Assembly: GCA_027627225.1 (NCBI GenBank)
Contig: CM051036.1
Coordinates: forward strand, 42,583,926-42,647,925
Direction: 5' to 3'
Source: Congeria kusceri
Lineage: Eukaryota > Mollusca > Bivalvia > Myida > Dreissenidae
DNA length: 64,000 bases
How positions within the stretch are numbered: position 1 is the stretch's first letter; each line of letters opens with the position of its first letter. Shown piece after piece: positions 33,506 to 46,094 of the stretch. Under the pieces are notes generated by a model. The model searched no databases and was not told the DNA's origin. It worked only from the letters and a program-made list of their open reading frames with translations. The translations under genes and the position numbers were made by a program.

Positions 33506-34692
33506 TGTTACCACGTATCAAAGGTAACATGTGCCATATGTAAACATTTTTGGTAAATTGTCGTTCATTGATAAATATTCTGATGTGTTGAACTATGTAC
33601 AATCAGATGTTATGTGTCTTGTTTTAACAATATTTCGTTCGCATATACAATATACCGGTAATTTAAGCGTACCATTGTAATGTTTGGCGATCGCATTTGT
33701 ATGAGTATTGCTGTCAGAATATACGACTTCATAATACAATTTACGTATTTTCTGTTAAAATGCGCGCGAAGCATTTATTTTAAACATTAGAAAAATGATA
33801 TGAAAATATACTAAATCCAGTTGAACATTGAACGTATGTGCCAGTATACATTCACCAATTCTCTAGGAACAAATGGCAATTGCAATGTTATCGTTTCGCT
33901 GACAACTAGAAAGCACCGCAGAGCGCTCACCTCCGCCACGGCAGCTCTTTACCCCCACGGCTGTTCGTGCAACTAATGCGTTTTACAGCGTAAGTTGGCG
34001 ATTAACCATTTCCCAGTAACAAAGGACTCTTAAAAACGCTTGGATATAGACGGTGATCCGGATTACCACCACACTCATTTGTTTATTGGCCCTTCCGAAC
34101 CTTCCCGGGAAATGTCATGCAAATCCAAGCAAAAAATCCGTTCAAAACTTTTTGCCTGCTTATTAATAAACAGTCAAACCAAGGCAAAAACAGATCCACC
34201 TCGGCGGAGGTACTAACAGACTCTCATATTATGAACCTATAAATATTTCACCCGAGGGAAGGGGGGAGCGGCGAGCATATACGGGACTTCAGACTGAAAT
34301 TGATTCCCGACAGGCTGGAATTTGACACGCCGAATTAAATTATTCCGGGTCCCGGGGAAAAGACTTTGCCTTTGGTCGGATTTTAGAGCCCGGAAATATT
34401 GAATATTTGATACACCAACATCTCCTACTGTGGGGATTGAAAACAAAAAATACTTGGCCCTAGGGTGGGGAATTAGACCCCAAACAATAAAATAAGTGGA
34501 ATTCCCCAGGGTCAGTCCGGCGCTCCCCCCCCCCCCCCCCTGCGGGAAAATGTTGAACGGTGCATTATAGAACATAAAATAGCACGTGGTATTCACTGTT
34601 TTCATACATGTATTCAAATGTTAGAGAAGTTAGTAACTTAATTAATATAACTCGCACAATATTGTTAGAATAAAATCGACAATATACATTTA
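33506..34692. other. Intergenic with long C run
   Basis: A run of about 18 C at 34524-34541 next to GGTCAGTCCGGCGCTC. The minus-strand open frame 34237-34617 reads through this run and has no recognisable motif. No gene called. Confidence 0.4.
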
Positions 34693-35447
34693 AGCCGCGG
34701 TCACAACCGGGTTGCGACAACCGTACTTCGAGCTTACGGCTGGAATTTTGTTTAATTCGTGCGGTGTCTGAACGGCATCCGTGTTTTTTTCTCGACCGCA
34801 AGGTCCCTGCAACGACCACAAGATAATTAGCGCTAGCGTTTAAGTTGATGCGGTGACAGTGCGTCAGTCACTCATCGTGAGTGCACCGTGCGGTCAACCT
34901 ACGAGCACTCTACGTTTTTAGCTTCGTATACGTCATCCGCAAATATGCACGGTGCGCTTGCGGACGTCTAAAGGCTTCCTTGCATGATTACCGACGCAGC
35001 AAGAATGAAACTGACACCTCACGGTCGCCGGACGACGCTTGGGGTTATCGCACGGTGCCCGTTCGGCGCTATGTGCTTCGTATAAATAACCGTGATGCAT
35101 GCTTTGAACACGTTTTTGTCATTTTCATATTATTTATTTAGTTCTTTTGTGTTACAATGATAAAGCCATATTGAATAAACAATATTTTTTACAGTTTAAA
35201 AAATTGCCATAGTAACTTCCTGATGTACGATACAAATTAAAAGTCGTAAATGACAACTTACGGCGACCGTGCGATAAATATGCGTTATCTTGAGTCAACA
35301 TTTGAAGTAATTCACAATCGTACGATGACCGTACCTGGCGAACTCCACGAGGTTTCAAAAAACGCATGCGCTTGACTTGTGGTCTCATAAACGTACGTCG
35401 GGATTGTCTGCGGCCAGCGGTCTGCGCAGTGAGTTATGACCGAGGCT
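34693..35447. mobile_element. Candidate GC-rich MITE
   Basis: AGCCGCGGTCACAAC at the left and the reverse complement of AGCCTCGGTCATAAC at the right, 13 of 15 bases shared. The interior is notably richer in CpG (CGGTCGCCGGACGACG) than its surroundings. No coding support; target duplication unclear. Confidence 0.4.
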
Positions 35448-35959
35448 ATATTGTTGGATTGTTGAATGTAAGGCTAAAAAAAAGTAACGATTTGTTTCTC
35501 AGGCAGCGCCGCAACATTTTTTTTATGGCCCGCCACGAATTTTTTATTGACTATTGTTTGACGATTGCGCCCGGGTTTTAAAGGAGCAGTCCAGAAATAT
35601 GTTAATAAAAATAAAACTTTGCAGGAAGTGTTTCGTATGGGCATGTAACCGAACAAAATACAAAAACTACGCATTGAAATCTGTGATTTATTAACACTTT
35701 GGTAACTTGCTATCGTCTATTTTCTGTATGCAATAACTGGTGATGACTCTGGAGTAAACAAGCATGTACATGATAGTATATTCCGTTCGTACCAAGTGGT
35801 TTTGAACAATGCCTTTCGTAAATAAGAAACAGATTTCGGACGAATAAACACCATAAACGTTCATGAGAACTATTACTAAAACTACGATGTATTGAATTAG
35901 ATCCCATGGACAGCGGCTTAAAATTAAACGAATCCGCATTTTAACATAGCGGAAGAAGA
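35448..35959. other. Intergenic, weak minus-strand frame only
   Basis: A minus-strand frame (35691-36026) starts inside the inverted-repeat arm and has one hydrophobic stretch (IVVLVIVLMNVYGVYSSE), but no family match. Not called as a gene. Confidence 0.35.
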
Positions 35960-36480
35960 CTAACCCGGTCACGGCCTGTAAACACTGGCTCCACCTCTTT
36001 TTGGAGGTGAATGAAAATTGAGCCAATGCATCTTCCGAGGTGGAGCTCAGAACAGGAAATTAGTCAAAAACATTAATAAAGTTAAGAGGTAGGTCTGAAT
36101 TCTTCTATAATGCAATAATTTAAAGCTCTATTTTTACAATCAGGCAATGTAGTTCCACGTAGAAATGATTATACTACAAATGTATGTAGACCAATTTGCA
36201 GTAAACAAAAAATTCTCAACGTGAGGACTTTTATGAATGGCAACATCGAGTCGAATCAAACACAATTTTGACATTTGCCAATGTATTTAATCATTTTTTC
36301 GCATAAAATAGAGTATCGAGGCAAACAAATCACGTATTATTGTTATTTATATTACTTCCAACTTATTGACGCTGTATTTAGACAAGTACTATGCAATAAT
36401 ATGTATTTTTAGCAAAGAGGTTGAGCCATTGCCATGGAGGTGGAGCTCGGACCAGAAGATGGAGCCAATGCACAATTGAA
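35960..36480 (+). repeat. Large inverted repeat, left arm
   Basis: Reverse-complementary to 47830-48345 over about 520 bp, e.g. GGCTCCACCTC..TTGGAGGTGAATGAAAATTG, TCTCAACGTGAGGACTTTTATGAATGG and GCAAAGAGGTTGAGCCA..GGAGGTGGAGCTCGGA. Small indels and substitutions show that the arms have aged. TGGAGCCAATGCA words occur near both ends. Confidence 0.9.
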
Positions 36481-36715
36481 TATACGGCTTTCTGTAAATA
36501 CATTTAACCTCCTTACATCATTATTCGGTCAGATCGTGTGCACAACAATATTGTAAACTCTCATACAAATAGCTTTATTTGAACCGTACCTAAAATTCAA
36601 CATTCATTATAGAAGTTGAACATACGCGTACTATTGCATTATATTATTATGTATATAAGAAATAATCGAGCTGTACAATTGACGCACATTGTCAACACTA
36701 ACACACTGTGATTAA

Positions 36716-39049
36716 CAAGGAACGTTGAGGGGCTCACAGCGGACAAGTGCTCATCACCAGAATTTGTTAATTTAATTTCACAGTATGACATTATATGTCT
36801 GACTGAAACATGGACAAATTCAAAATCCAAAATTAAACTCTCTGGTTATAGTAATCCAATACATTCATATAGACGTTACCAAAAGAGGCGTGCGAAACGT
36901 GCAAGTGGCGGCATTATTGTGTATATTAGAGATAGCATACGGAAAGGAGTGTTGCTTGTAAAAAATGACATCGATTGTCTCGTATGGATTAAACTTCATA
37001 AAACATTTTTTAATATTGATACCGACGTGTATATTGCAATAACATACATAACGATAAAAATATTGGTAAAACAACTTGTTTTACTCACAATGGTCACAGT
37101 TAAGTTGATCATCTGTTAACACAGGTTTCAAATGTTGAAAATATTGTGCATTTTTCAATTCAAGATTTTAATGAATTTTCAAATCACGCACCACTTGAAT
37201 TTGATTTAAAAACGGGAACGAGAAATACCAAATATGCTCGTGGAATAAAAACATTTGTGAAATGGAATACAATGCATCGGGAAGCTTTCATTTTTGAAAT
37301 ATCAAGTGATATTAGAAATCTCGAGGCAAATCTCGTACGAGGTATAGGAAATAATAATGATACGGAGAAACTAGCGTCAATGTTTACAGAATATGTAACG
37401 TCCAAAGGTAACCATTTTTTCGTGCGCACTGTTAAATCTGACACAAACAAATTCGATGTATATGACAAAAATAAAAATGGTATAATGAGGAGTGCGACCG
37501 GAAACGTAAAGAATATAAGGACGCTTTATCCAATTTTAATTTAAGAAGAAACGATAACACGCGCCAGGTATTATGTGATAAAAAGAAATCATATAAATAT
37601 TATTGTCGTCAATGCAAGACAGATTTTAATCGGAAATTGGGTCGCAAGATGGACAGTATGAAATCTAAATCTCCTAAAGAATTTTGGAAAATGTTTAAAA
37701 CAAGGTCCCCGAATCCGAACGGCGAAACTTTTGATTTAAATGAGTTTGTCGAACATTTTTAAAACCTGGCTAAACAAGGAGGTAATCACGATAATGAAAA
37801 CAATATTAATTTTGTAAATAATTTCGATATTTCGTACAAAATGAACAGTTCTTATCCTGAACTCGATATACACATATCGTTTGAAGAAATTGTTATGACC
37901 ACTAAACGATTAGGTAATAATAAGGCGTGCTCGTCGGATAATATTATATATGAGTATTTTAAAGAAAGTGTCCATGTTATAGGCCACGCATTAGAACTGC
38001 TATCTAACTATATACTCACGTCCGGTAATTTTCCACGCAGCTGGTCTACAGGCCTTATTATCCCCCTTTATAAAAAGGAGACCCGTCAATACCAAATAAC
38101 TATCGGGGGATAACTCTTGTTAGCTGCTTTGCGAAGTTATTCACTGGTATCGTTAAACGAGCGATTACAAAAGTGGGCTGCTGACAACGATATTTTAACT
38201 GACGCGCAGTTCGGTTTTAAACCGGGCTATAGTACAGTAGACGCGATTTTTGTTTTACTTAATTACTGATTGAAAGCAATTTAAATAATAAACAAAAATT
38301 ATTATGTTGTTTTGTCGATTTCTTAAAGGCTTATGACTTAACACCTCTGGTTTAAGCTTATTCAGTCTGGTATCGATGGTAAACTATTGTCCGTAATTCG
38401 GTTATTATATGATCAAATTAAATTGGGTGTTAAACATATGAATAGCATCTCTGATTATTTTGAATCAGACATAGGTTTATTACAAGGGGAGATAAGTTCT
38501 CCGATAATGTTTTCTCTGTTCGTAAACGACATTGAGTTGCACTTACAAAGCGATATAAATGCGGGCATAACAATTGATCAGTTATCAATTCACCTTTTAT
38601 TGTTTGCCGACGACGCAGTTTTAATTTCTGAGTCTGCGGAGGTTTTACAATCTTCACTTAACAATTTGTTAGCCTATTGTAATAAGTGCAACATAACAGT
38701 TAACGTCGATAAGACAAAAATTGTCATTTTCCATAAAGGTCGTTATCAAGTGGCTACAGATGGGTGTATAATAATAATCCGATTGAAATAGTGAACAATT
38801 TTAATTACCTAGGTATCGTTATGTCATGCAGCAGTGCATATATACAAGGCCACAAATACTCTATCTGCCAAAGCGCTTCGGGCGATGAACTCGTTATTTA
38901 GCGTTACGAAATCTTTGAATGTACCGATAAAAATAATGTTTAATCTGTTTGATTCCTATGTTGCTTCTATTCTTAATTATGGAAGCGAGGCTTGGGGACT
39001 TACTCGGGCGGAAAATATCGAGCGCGTGCAACGTAAATTTTGTAAATAA
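36716..39049 (+). pseudogene. LINE ORF2: endonuclease and reverse transcriptase, degenerate
   Basis: Endonuclease N-terminus: SQYDIICLTETWTNSKSKIK and RASGGIIVYIRDSI (36770-36950). The middle of the nuclease is missing: the next block (from 37146) is already the C-terminal FSNHAPLEF, where the catalytic SDH is SNH. The pre-RT linker follows at 37200-37760. Reverse transcriptase blocks are LGNNKACSSDNIIYEYFKES (from 37908), PRSWSTGLIIPLYKKE, DAQFGFKPGYSTVDAIFVL near 38200, QGEISSPIMFSLFVNDIE and the catalytic FADD at 38603-38614. It ends at VQRKFCK where the younger LINE was inserted. Frame changes occur at several places between 37.5 and 38.8 kb. Confidence 0.7.
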
Positions 39050-39684
39050 TCATAATAATAATCACTTTATTTTACGAAGGTTACATATAAGACATAGTAT
39101 TGTTATGACAAAAACATACGTTATTTTCATATGGCCTTCATACAAATTCAAACATTCAACCGAATTCACATTCAACATATGATTACAAAACAAGCACACA
39201 GTAAATTTAATAATGATAATTATAATGATAATGGCAATAAAAATAATAATACTAATAATAATTTTCTCAATAAAAAAACAATTACAATCGACAGACAGCA
39301 ATAGAAAATAGAAATTATGCAAAATGCATTGATACACTCATAAAAAAGTTACATTTTCATAATATAAAAATTCTCCATATAATAAACAAAAATAATTATT
39401 TGCTAACAACATCATTTTCAATATACATTTTCTAATGTTCAATAAATATATCTATATCAGTATTATAATTGTGATATTTGTGTCACATCTATTTGACTTG
39501 TTCAAGTAAATATGTTTTATATGCTCGTTTGAATGACTGTAATGAAGATTTATTTCTTAATTCCAATGGTTAATTGTTCCATACGATTATGCAATAGTAT
39601 GTATATGTATCTTTGTAGTATTTTGTTCGTGGTTAAATTGGCAAAATAAGATCTTTGTGCATAGCTGACCGTAAATTGTGGGAT

Positions 39685-41173
39685 TCATTGTTTGAAAAGG
39701 TTAATAAATATTTCATATATGATGGCACCAAAATTGCACACGGTTTTATATATTTGTATAGCGGTGTGGTATTTTACTCTGTCATTAAATTTCATCCAAC
39801 GTAATGTTTTAAAAAGTTCTACAGAAGCAGTCCTTGAAGGTTTATTAAGAACTATTTTAGCTGTTCTTTTTTGTAGTACTAAAATCTTGTTTATATACGA
39901 ATTGTTCGGTTTTCCCCAACTAGTACAACAGTAGTCAAAAATAGGTAAAATATATGCATTATAAAACATTTCTTTCATTTCATCACTGAGAAAGTATATG
40001 ATGTGTTTTAATAATGTAATTTTACTGTTCAGCTGTTTACAAACGTGATCTATTTGATCATGCAAATTCAAGGTTTGATCAACATAAATACCTAAGATTT
40101 TCTTCCTACATACATTTTCTAAGTCATTTCCATTTATATTGATATTAAGTGGACTAGAAATGGTTATTTTATGAAGAATCCCGATCAACATACATTTTGA
40201 TTTTTCTCGATTCAATGACATGTTATTAAGTGAACACCATTTATTTATACTATTAAGTTTAAATTTCAGTTCAGTTTGTATATCGGATGTATCAATTCCA
40301 GATTCATGTAAAGTGGAATCATCAGCATATAGATCTATATTTATATTAGGGCATACAAATGCGATGTCGTTTATATATAACAAAAATAGTAACGGCCCAA
40401 GTATTGACCCCTGTGGAACACCAGATTTGATCGATAGCATTTCAGATTGTATGTTCCCAATTTTAACAATTTGTTTTCGGTCAGTTAAATAGGAATTAAA
40501 AAGTTTAATTGAACGTTGTGAAAAGTGATACAGTTTTAATTTTCTGAGTAAAATGTCATGGTCTTATAGGTCAAAGGCCTTTCGTAGGTCTAAAAATACC
40601 GAACCAATCAATTTACCACCTATTTCTTTTAGCCATGCGTCTATTAGTTTAATAAGAGCTCTATGGCATGAGTGATGTTTTCTGAAACCAGATTGGGCAT
40701 AATGAATAATGTTCATTTGTTCAAAATATGAATGTATTTGTGTAGAAATATGCCTTTCATATATTTTTGAAATAGTTGGCAAAATTGAGATTGGACGATA
40801 GTTGCAAGGTGATTCAGGGTTGTCCGATTTTAATATTGGCAGAACTCTAGCACATTTTAGTGAATCTGGGAATACTCCAGATGAAATGATGTTATTAATA
40901 ATTGATGTAATAGCTGGAGTTATAATATTCATTATTTACCATTGTAGAATTGTCGGTGACAAGTTTCTTTAGAATTTTGATATGCTTTGATTCCTCCAAA
41001 TGTGAAATTGTTTTAAATTTTTTCCATAGAAATGAACTGTCTTTATTTTTCTGAATAGCTTTATTAAAGAAATGTTTCTTTTCGCGTTTTATTTTTGATG
41101 TAACTTGATTTCGCAACATTTTGTATTGTGCAAAATCGCCATTTTTATGGCACAAGTCTCGTTTAAATAACAT
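39685..41173 (-). pseudogene. LINE ORF2 reverse transcriptase, one stop and frameshifts
   Basis: Blocks in order on the minus strand: linker (LFKRDLCHKNGDFAQYKML), RT fingers (CARVLPILKSDNPESPCNYR, PISILPTISKIYERHI), HYAQSGFRKHHSCHRALIKL, GSVFLDLRKAFDL ending in an in-frame TAA near 40566, then LSIKSGVPQGSILGPLLFLL, catalytic YADD at 40329-40318, LNREKSKCMLIG and the thumb (FYNAYILPIFDYCCTSWGKP). Apart from the stop the RT is open over 250 residues. The frame also changes between 40895 and 40932. The enzyme copies its own RNA at a nicked target site. Confidence 0.75.
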
Positions 41174-41387
41174 AGCCTTTATTTCATCAGTAAACCAGTC
41201 TGGTTGATAGTCGCGTTTAATACATTTAGTTTTTATAGGCGCGTGTTTGGTTAGGGCATATTTAAAATCTCATAAAAGACATTAAGTGCTTCATTTGAGT
41301 CATGATATGTTTCAACATTATCAATGCCTAAATGTATAAGTGTATTTTGAAAAGCGTATTCATCGAAGTTTTTAAAACATCTGTATG

Positions 41388-42080
41388 TTAATTCTTATGT
41401 CCTTCACCCGTTTTCTTTATTTTATTTGTAAATGATCGAATTACGCAAATAGGTTTATGGTCACTAATTGTTAAATTAGCTAGAAATGTTTTGATTGTGT
41501 TTTTTGTACAATTGGCATATATATGGTCAATAATTGTTGTGCTACGTTTAGTAATTCTTTTAGGGGCTTTAATAAGTTGATAAAGATTATATTTGTGTAC
41601 AGTATAATTCCATTTTGTATTGCTGAATTTGTTATAGTCTGGGTTATAATTGAAATTCATATCACCTAGGACAATGAAATTAATATTTAACAGATCAGAA
41701 TTTTCAAGTTGCTCCTCATAATCATCTATCCGTGTCTGCAATGAACTAGGCGGGCGATAAATAAAATTTACCAGAAATGGTTTACAATTATTACATACTA
41801 CTTCAATCCAAATTGATTCAATGTTATTAGTTTTAATATCGGAACGTCGCCTATATGATACATCCTCTCTGATATATTCCACCACCTTGTTTATCATGCC
41901 TATCTTTCCTTTCAAATAAATATCCACTTATACATAAAATGTTATCTGAAACATTTTCGCTAAGAAAAGGTTCACACATTCCAAGAATATGTGGTGCATT
42001 TTCATTACACAAATGATGTTTAATTTCATCTAACTTTGGTAACAAATCTTGAATATTAATATGTGCAATAAATAATTATT
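41388..42080 (-). pseudogene. LINE ORF2 AP-type endonuclease
   Basis: The block opens with AHINIQDLLPKLDEIKHHLC, then HILGMCEPFL (catalytic Glu), FERKDRHDKQGGGI, a frameshift near 41880, VNFIYRPPSS, FIVLGDMNFNYNPD, and SDHKPICVI (catalytic Asp/His). All key motifs of the APE-like endonuclease are present. A poly-Asn-like, GTTGTT-rich low-complexity stretch (about 42190-42370) separates it from ORF1. Confidence 0.7.
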
Positions 42081-42637
42081 TCCCTTCAAATCCGAACCCT
42101 GACATTGGATTAGTATTTATAATACTACTACTTCTTAGAGTTATTTGTTTTTCATTCTCACCCTCCGTTGTAGAGTTTTCATTCCACGTATTGTTTATGA
42201 TGACGTTGTTAATATTGTTTATATTGATGACGTCATTGCTGTTGTTGCATGTGCTCTTTTGGATGTTAATTGTCTTGGTGTTGATAATATTGTTGTTGTT
42301 GTCAGCGGCGTTGTTGTTATGGAGATTGTTGCTGCATGCATGTGCTGTGTTTTTTTATTATTGGCAGAGATTGACTGGTGTTGTTAATTAAGCTGCTAGA
42401 GTCGTTTGTGTCAGTGTCAGTGGTTAATTCGCTAATTTTATCTTATTTAGAAATATTATTAACTATTTCATTATTTATATATACCGGTAAACATCGATTA
42501 TTATTATATACATCAATATGTTTAGTTATCGTTTTGCACTCACATAATTGCATTAACTCATTACAAAAGCAGCAGATGTTTCGTAGGCAGTCGTAGATAT
42601 TGGTTTGGTTATATATAGCACGCCTGTAGGCATTATC

Positions 42638-45159
42638 CTAGTAAGGGGTGTATAAATTGTTCATCGTGTCTCTAGTAGAACGTCTGTTGAGCGGACTGTA
42701 TTCAACTGCAACAATATTCATAACTCGATTGTTGTTGAAGGTGGGATACTTACTTCTGTCGAAAGGATTGTTTTGTGGGCTTCTTCTACAGTCTCTGGTG
42801 TTGTGATTTGTCATTTGACAGTTGTTGCAATATAGTTGATTTCCATGTTGTTTATTCTTAATATTGTTTCTTGTTTGAGTGGGAAACGTCATGGTGTTCG
42901 TCTCTCTTGCGATGGGTCGTTCTTTGATAATTTGGCACGATTTGTTAAATACTGAAACTAATGTTCTGGATCCATTATCACTGAGGTGTATTGCGTCTTT
43001 CATGAAATAGTGCATTACAGTAGTGTCGTCCCCGTCCTCGAACGACTTGTAACAATCGATTAATGTCACTCCGTGTTCTCGGCACATTTCACGTATGTTA
43101 ATGTTCATTTGTATAATGTTACAGTCATTTCTTGGACATAATGTGCATAGGTGCACTTTACACTGTTGGTCCTGGAGATGGCGCGCCAGACGTTGTAACT
43201 CATTTGAAGCAGCTATTGCAGATGTTCCGTTGCTAATGTCATTTCCGCCAATGTAAATAATACTATTTTTATACCGACGCAAATCAGTGTCTTCTAGTTT
43301 TTTACGTACATCAGCTATACGACCTCCACTCAGCTTGTTGATATCGATGATGCTGTCTAAGCCCCGTTGTTGTATTCCTTTCACTATGGAATCTCCAATG
43401 ATCAATCTTCTTTCACGTTTCACGTTTTCAAAAGATGTTGATTTATCAGCAGTTTTGTTACAGGTTGTTGTCTGATCAGTGATTCTTACTGTTGCTGATA
43501 CTGTTGCTGAATCTGGTTTTTCTTTAGTCTTCTTCATAATGTCTGTCAATGAATTTAGTTTGTTTACAATTGTTTTGTTGGCATTCTCAACATCGTGTTT
43601 CATGACGGCGAGTTTGTCTTCTAGTTCGTTTATTTGGTTTGATGTTGTCGAATGACATATCTGTGTAGTTTTCTTTATGCTATAAATTTCATCTTTTATG
43701 ATATTAAAGTTTCTGGCGGTGTCCATAATAAACGATTTTAGTGAGCCCCGGACATTACTGACTCTTTCTGTTGAATTCTCCATCATATTTAAAATTCTTT
43801 CATAGTCATTCTCGGGACTTCCGGTGACTTCCGATCGGGAGTAACTCTTGGGTTTTTCTGCGCTTTCCGGTCTGGTGCCATGCTTAGGACTGTGTGCGAT
43901 TTCCCCTCGGGATTCCTTTTTGGAACTTACGGCGATTTCTGGTCGGGAGTCACTCTTGGGATATTCTGCGTTTTCCGTTCGGGTGTCTTGTTTATGACTA
44001 TTTGCAATTTCCGGTCGGGATACCTTGTGCGTTTTCTGGTAAGGAGTCATTTTGGACTTTTTATGAGATTTCCGGTCCGGACTTGCTCTTTAGATTTTCA
44101 GCGATTTCCGGTCGGGAGTTATATTTATAACTTTCTGCGATTTCCGGGCGGGGGTCACTCTTGGGATATTCTGCGTTTTTCGTTCGGGTGTCTTGTTTAT
44201 GACTATTTGCCATTTCCGGTCGATACCTTCTTCGGACTTTCTGCGTTTTTTAGTTGGGAGTCATTTTGGACTTTTTCTGCGATTTCCGGTCCGGAGTTGC
44301 TCTTTACATTTTTAGCGATTTCCGGTCGGGAGTTATATTTAGAACTTTCTGCGATTTCCGGTCGGGAGTCACTCTTGGGATATTCTGCGTTTTCCGTTCG
44401 GGTATCATGTTTATGGCTACGTGTAATTTCCGGTCGTGAGACCTTTTTCGGACTTATTACGTTTTCCGGTCGAGAGTCATTCTGGATATTTTCGGCGATT
44501 TCCGATCGGGAGTCATATTTAGATCTTTCTGCGATTTCCGGTCTGGATTCACTTTTGGTACTTTGGTCGATTTCCGGTCTGGAGACATTATTTCGACTTT
44601 CTGCGATTTCTGGCGTTTGTTCTTTCAATGAATTATATTGGATAATACAATATTTGGTTTGTTCATTTATTTCTTGTACTGTTGTGTTGTTCACAGCAAG
44701 AAATTGCTCAATGCTGTCCACAATGTTCGGCAAATCTTTTTGCATAAATTGTCTTACTTGCTTACTGTTCACAAGACAGCCCGATTTGGTATGGTACATA
44801 TTAAGAGTGTATATTGAGTTTTTTCCGGAAGTAACTTTAAATTTTGTTTCAACAATATTGCCTTTCTGGTCTAGCACTGGAATTTTCTGACATAAGAATG
44901 GGTACTCACTTTTTTCTGAAGAGTAGTATTGCTCTGTTGCATTTTTCAAGAGCTCGTATAGTCCGGCATTCAACACAAATTTTATTCCTCCGCTTGTTTC
45001 TGTGATCGCTATTTCAGATCTTGTTGTCGCGGCCATATTCTTCCGAACAGCTTTTTTTTCATTTAGTCTGTAATCACGTCTATCATTCACCAGTGTTGAT
45101 AGTCGTTCATATTGATCGGAAGAGTCCGTTAGTATCACAGCACTAGAAACGTCTGTCAT
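42638..45159 (-). pseudogene. LINE ORF1 with 12-residue repeats, SGNH-like domain and CCHC knuckle
   Basis: Starts at ATG 45159 (MTDVSSAVILTDSSDQYERL). An N-terminal globular part follows (about residues 45-160, with YTLNMYHTKSGCLVNSKQVR). An array of about 22 imperfect 12-residue repeats (consensus near SRPEIAESPKSD) then spans 44619-43807. Next comes a coiled-coil region (about 43800-43530), an SGNH-hydrolase-like domain (LIIGDSIVKG near 43395, YIGGNDISNG near 43250, DAIHLSDNG near 42997) and a CX2CX4HX4C knuckle (42829-42788). Two frameshifts and a TAA inside the repeats (44040-44220) split the frame. Esterase-type ORF1 proteins are known in CR1/L2 LINEs; the repeat array is unusual. Confidence 0.75.
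43807..44619 (-). repeat. 36-bp tandem repeat array inside ORF1
   Basis: About 22 units of 36 bp, with GATTTCCGGTCGGGAGTCA-type words on the plus strand. A higher-order period of about six to seven units is visible, since blocks like TRTENAEYPKSDSRPEIA recur. The plus-strand open frames here are mirror images of the repeat. Confidence 0.9.
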
Positions 45160-45326
45160 TTTGTTGAAGAACCTTTTATCACGATTAAACTTATGTATAT
45201 TTAAAGATTATTTTTTTGCTGATCTTCATCTTCTTGGTATATTTAGGAGTTTCACTAAAAGAACTTTTCATAAATTATAATAAATAGTTTATTTTCTTTA
45301 CGCTATTTTAAAAAAAGTTGTTTAAA

Positions 45327-46094
45327 AAAAAGTTGTTTACGTCGAACCACAAATGGTTATTAAATGTGAAAGCGTCTACCCCTTCAAATGCATTGTATTC
45401 CAAAATAGGTAGATACCCAATGTATATATGTCGTCATTTTAGAATAGTAAAATATTTTCTTAAATTGTTCAACAAAAAATCTTCCAATTGTATTCTAAGC
45501 AATATTATTCGTAAACAATGTAAAGAAGCATGTGACAACCTTAACTCCAAATCATGGGCCTCTAAAGTTCAACATCTTTTGCAATAATCAGGTTTTAACG
45601 ATGTTTGGTTATACCAGAATCTGTTAACATTAACTGTTTTAATTTTATTTTGCGAAAAAGGTTACACGATGTTTTTATTTCAAATTGGCGAGTTTATGTT
45701 AAATGAAAGTTTCTCATTGTCGATGTATAAAGAACTGAAACACACTTTTGTAAGATTAGATATAATCGAAAATTCGAAATTCAGAAATATTATTGCAAAA
45801 CTGAGATTATCATCACATGTACTTTTTATTGAAACTGGTAGACATCAACATATCCCAAGAAATGAGAGAATATGCAGACTGTGTTCATTAAATGAAATAG
45901 AAGACGAGTATCATTTTGTACTAATATGTCCTTTATATGATAATTTGAGAAATTCACTTATTCCTAACTTTTTAAAAAGAAGACCAAGTATGTTAAAATA
46001 TTTACAATTATTGAATGAAACCAAAAAATCTGTATTAATAAGACTTGCAAATTTTTGTATTAAAGCTTTTAAACTAAGAGCTGATAATGTATAA
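45327..46094 (+). pseudogene. C-terminal part of the older LINE ORF2
   Basis: Resumes the older LINE after the insertion: ASTPSNALYSKIGRYPMYIC, then (after a stop at 45585-45587 and a shift) SKFRNIIAKLRLSSHVLFIE, RNERICRLCSLNEIEDEYHF and VLICPLYDNL. The CX2C..H..C pattern near 45870-45930 is the usual zinc knuckle at the end of such ORF2 proteins. The 3' UTR continues to the TTCTG tail at 46450-46475. Confidence 0.7.

Larger units (their letters stand above)
39048..45326 (-). mobile_element. Younger minus-strand CR1-like LINE nested in the older LINE
   Basis: Nearly full-length: 5' end near 45326, ORF1 45159-42638, ORF2 endonuclease 42080-41388, reverse transcriptase about 41173-39685, and a 3' end reading AATAAAGTGATTATTATTATG at 39050-39070. 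The order ORF1 (with SGNH-like and CCHC domains), AP-type endonuclease, then RT with YADD is that of the CR1/L2 group. Only a few stops and frameshifts are present, so it is younger than its host LINE. Target-site duplications could not be fixed because both junctions are A/T-rich. Confidence 0.75.

Noticed and set aside
34237..34617. 126-residue minus-strand frame
   Set aside because: Runs through a poly-C/poly-G tract and shows no motif or splice support.
35691..36026. Minus-strand frame with a hydrophobic stretch IVVLVIVLMNVYGVYSSE, faintly like the signal peptide end of paralogue 2
   Set aside because: Similarity covers about ten residues only and the rest does not match; it starts inside a repeat arm. 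Too weak for a third paralogue.
43880..44890. 336-residue plus-strand open frame opposite the LINE ORF1
   Set aside because: It is the mirror image of the 36-bp ORF1 repeats; the minus strand has the recognisable domains.
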